A stretch of 15,926 bases of DNA, from positions 1 through 15,926 of the forward strand of contig JAUXST010000904.1 in the NCBI GenBank assembly GCA_030679805.1. The letters run 5' to 3'. The position numbers and the translations under genes are program-made. Positions 14,672 to 15,926 of this stretch are shown piece by piece (the first letter of the stretch is position 1; each line of letters opens with the position of its first letter). The notes under the pieces were generated by a model. It saw only the letters and a list, made by a program, of their open reading frames with translations, did no database searches and had not been told where the DNA came from. Origin of the DNA: Reyranella sp. (GTDB lineage Bacteria; Pseudomonadota; Alphaproteobacteria; Reyranellales; Reyranellaceae).

Positions 14672-15547
14672 ATGAGCAGCCCGACCGACTACGTCCCGCC
14701 AAAAGTCTGGACCTGGAATAAGGCGAGCGGGGGACGCTTTGCCAACATCAATCGTCCGATCGCAGGACCTACCCATGACAAGGAACTGCCGGTGGGTCGG
14801 CACCCTTTCCAGCTCTATTCGCTGGGAACGCCCAATGGCCAGAAGATCACCATCATGTTCGAGGAGCTGCTGGCGCTGGGCCATGCCGGCGCGGAGTACG
14901 ATGCTTGGCTGATCCGGATCGGCGAAGGCGAGCAGTTCGGCAGCGGCTTCGTGGCGGTGAACCCCAACTCCAAGATTCCGGCCCTGGTGGACCGCAGCGG
15001 GCCGACACCGACCCGCCTGTTCGAATCGGGCGCGATGCTGCTCTACCTCGCCGAGAAGTTCGGCGCGCTTTTGCCGAAAGAGGGCGCCGGCCGCGCCGAG
15101 TGCCTCTCGTGGCTGTTCTGGCAGATGGGCAGCGCGCCTTACCTGGGCGGCGGCTTCGGCCACTTCTATGCCTACGCGCCGACCAAGATCGAGTACGCCA
15201 TCGACCGGTTCGCCATGGAAACCAAGCGACAGCTCGATGTCCTCGACCGGCGGTTGGCGGAGAGCACGTATCTCGCCGGCTCCGACTACACCATCGCCGA
15301 TATCGCGGTGTGGCCGTGGTACGGCGGCCTGGCCAAGGGCCTGCTGTACGGGGCGGGCGAATTCCTGTCGGTACAGGACTACAAGAACGTCCAGCGCTGG
15401 GCCGACCTTATCGGCGCGCGTCCGGCCGTGAAGCGCGGTCGCATCGTGAACCGCCTGCAAGGCGATCCGAAGAGCCAGCTGCGCGAACGCCACGACGCCA
15501 GCGACTTCGATCTGAGGACAGAGGACAAGGCCGCGGCCACGAGCTGA
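14672..15547 (+). CDS. yghU: YghU-like glutathione S-transferase / disulfide-bond reductase
   Basis: The protein has 291 residues (E. coli YghU is about 288), starting at ATG 14672 with AAAAGGA eight bases upstream. The N-terminal extension typical of YghU is complete: KVWTWNKASGGRFANINRP (11-29), AGPTHDKELPVGRHPFQLYS, then LGTPNGQK (51-58). The thioredoxin-like domain continues with NPNSKIPAL and the glutathione-binding F117-E-S-G-A. The all-helical C-terminal domain has LAGSDYTIADIAVWPW. Family knowledge: Nu-class enzymes bind two glutathiones and reduce disulfides and organic hydroperoxides in the cytoplasm. It shares its upstream region with a divergent globin, suggesting joint response to oxygen or nitrosative stress. 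A degraded 67-base piece of a related gene lies at 3686-3752. Confidence 0.92.
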   Translation: MSSPTDYVPPKVWTWNKASGGRFANINRPIAGPTHDKELPVGRHPFQLYSLGTPNGQKITIMFEELLALGHAGAEYDAWLIRIGEGEQFGSGFVAVNPNSKIPALVDRSGPTPTRLFESGAMLLYLAEKFGALLPKEGAGRAECLSWLFWQMGSAPYLGGGFGHFYAYAPTKIEYAIDRFAMETKRQLDVLDRRLAESTYLAGSDYTIADIAVWPWYGGLAKGLLYGAGEFLSVQDYKNVQRWADLIGARPAVKRGRIVNRLQGDPKSQLRERHDASDFDLRTEDKAAATS

Positions 15548-15576
15548 CCGGCTTCAGCCTAGACTCAAGTCGAAAC

Positions 15577-15617
15577 GTCTTCCGGACCGCGCGCATCCTG
15601 CGCGCTGTCCAGAAGAC
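15577..15617. terminator. Long imperfect hairpin downstream of yghU (terminator or leader structure)
   Basis: GTCTTC (15577-15582) pairs with GAAGAC (15612-15617), GGAC with GTCC, and GCGCGCA with TGCGCGC around a TCC loop. That gives 17 base pairs with two single mismatches. A second small stem, GAGAG/CTCTC (15619-15635), and a pyrimidine-rich stretch follow, but no T run follows directly. It lies 30 bases after the yghU-like stop and 134 before the next start, so it could end one transcript or sit in the leader of the next. Confidence 0.5.
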
Positions 15618-15750
15618 CGAGAGCTGCCGACTCTCCCGCGCTTCTCATTCTCACTTTCTCTCCGAGCGAAACGGCCGCAGACGCTTGCTTGCTGGACGGC
15701 AAGAGCGGCGGGTACTGTTGGCCGAAAGCGAAAACGGAGGGAACGGTTCC

Positions 15751-15926
15751 ATGGACGGTGTTCTGACCGACACTTCGTCGAAGGCGACAGCCGAGAGCTG
15801 GCTCGGCGATTTCGCGGCGACATTGGCTTCCGGCGATGCCGCGCGCCTCGCAGCGCTCTTCGCGCATGAATGTCATTGGCGGGACATCCTCGCCTTTACC
15901 TGGGACCTGCACACGACTTCCGGCGC
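15751..15926 (+). CDS. Probable flavin-containing monooxygenase, N-terminal NTF2-like part (3' end outside window)
   Basis: ATG 15751 follows a GGAGG about 11 bases upstream, and the frame is open to the window edge (58 codons). It reads WLGDFAATLASGDAARLAALF, then AHECHWRDILAFTWDLHT. This WRDxLAFTWDL block after an 'xxLxxGDxxxLxxLF' helix is, from memory, the SnoaL/NTF2-like N-terminal domain found before the FAD-binding part of a group of proteobacterial flavin monooxygenases. The nucleotide-binding GxGxxG motif lies beyond the window, so the assignment rests on the N-terminus only. A lone NTF2-like protein is the alternative. It has its own upstream region of 203 bases. Confidence 0.65.
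   Translation, partial: MDGVLTDTSSKATAESWLGDFAATLASGDAARLAALFAHECHWRDILAFTWDLHTTSG

Noticed and set aside
1..15926. CRISPR array, tRNA, rRNA, transposase or integrase
   Set aside because: Looked for on both strands; no regularly spaced repeats, no tRNA-like cloverleaf and no recombinase motifs were recognised.

Overview
The window reads as chromosomal DNA of a high-GC alphaproteobacterium, with a Reyranella- or Bradyrhizobium-like gene mix. The reasons are GC-rich codon use, Shine-Dalgarno starts including one GTG and one TTG, an orphan tripartite-tricarboxylate (Bug) receptor, a DUF35/thiolase pair, an amidohydrolase flanked by MFS transporters, a YghU-type glutathione transferase and a possible FnrN/FixK box. 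The taxon is inferred from gene content only.

Left part (1-3206): the 3' end of an SCP-x-like thiolase is followed at short distance by a DUF35 zinc-ribbon/OB-fold protein, which probably forms a complex with it. A small dimeric alpha/beta-barrel protein runs the other way. Divergent from that is an intact thiamine-diphosphate enzyme of the acetolactate-synthase superfamily.

Middle (3207-7604): a short region of decay holds a REP-like hairpin, a nitronate monooxygenase gene reduced to about 0.4 kb in three frames, and a 67-base scrap resembling the yghU-like gene that is intact 11 kb away. Immediately after it is the most unusual gene in the window. It is a 706-residue membrane protein with a DUF4407-type four-helix/coiled-coil architecture whose C-terminus is a Rossmann methyltransferase-like domain. 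Its GC is visibly lower than that of its neighbours. Next come an atypical short-chain dehydrogenase with a long insertion in the cofactor loop and no canonical YxxxK, and a secreted von Willebrand A (DUF1194) gene interrupted by a single in-frame TAG.

Right part (7605-15926): after a probable terminator, a plus-strand run of MFS (DHA2 type), amidohydrolase and a second MFS gene looks like one transport-and-hydrolysis operon. A Bug-family periplasmic receptor converges on it. Then come a membrane-bound di-iron sterol desaturase/fatty acid hydroxylase and a divergent pair: a group II truncated haemoglobin (minus) and a YghU-like glutathione transferase (plus). These two share a 112-base spacer carrying a perfect TTGA-N6-TCAA dyad. 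The window ends in the N-terminal NTF2-like part of a probable flavin monooxygenase, preceded by a long imperfect hairpin.

The candidates for something new are the DUF4407-methyltransferase fusion and, second, the oxygen/NO-type control region shared by the globin and the glutathione transferase. Everything else belongs to recognisable families.
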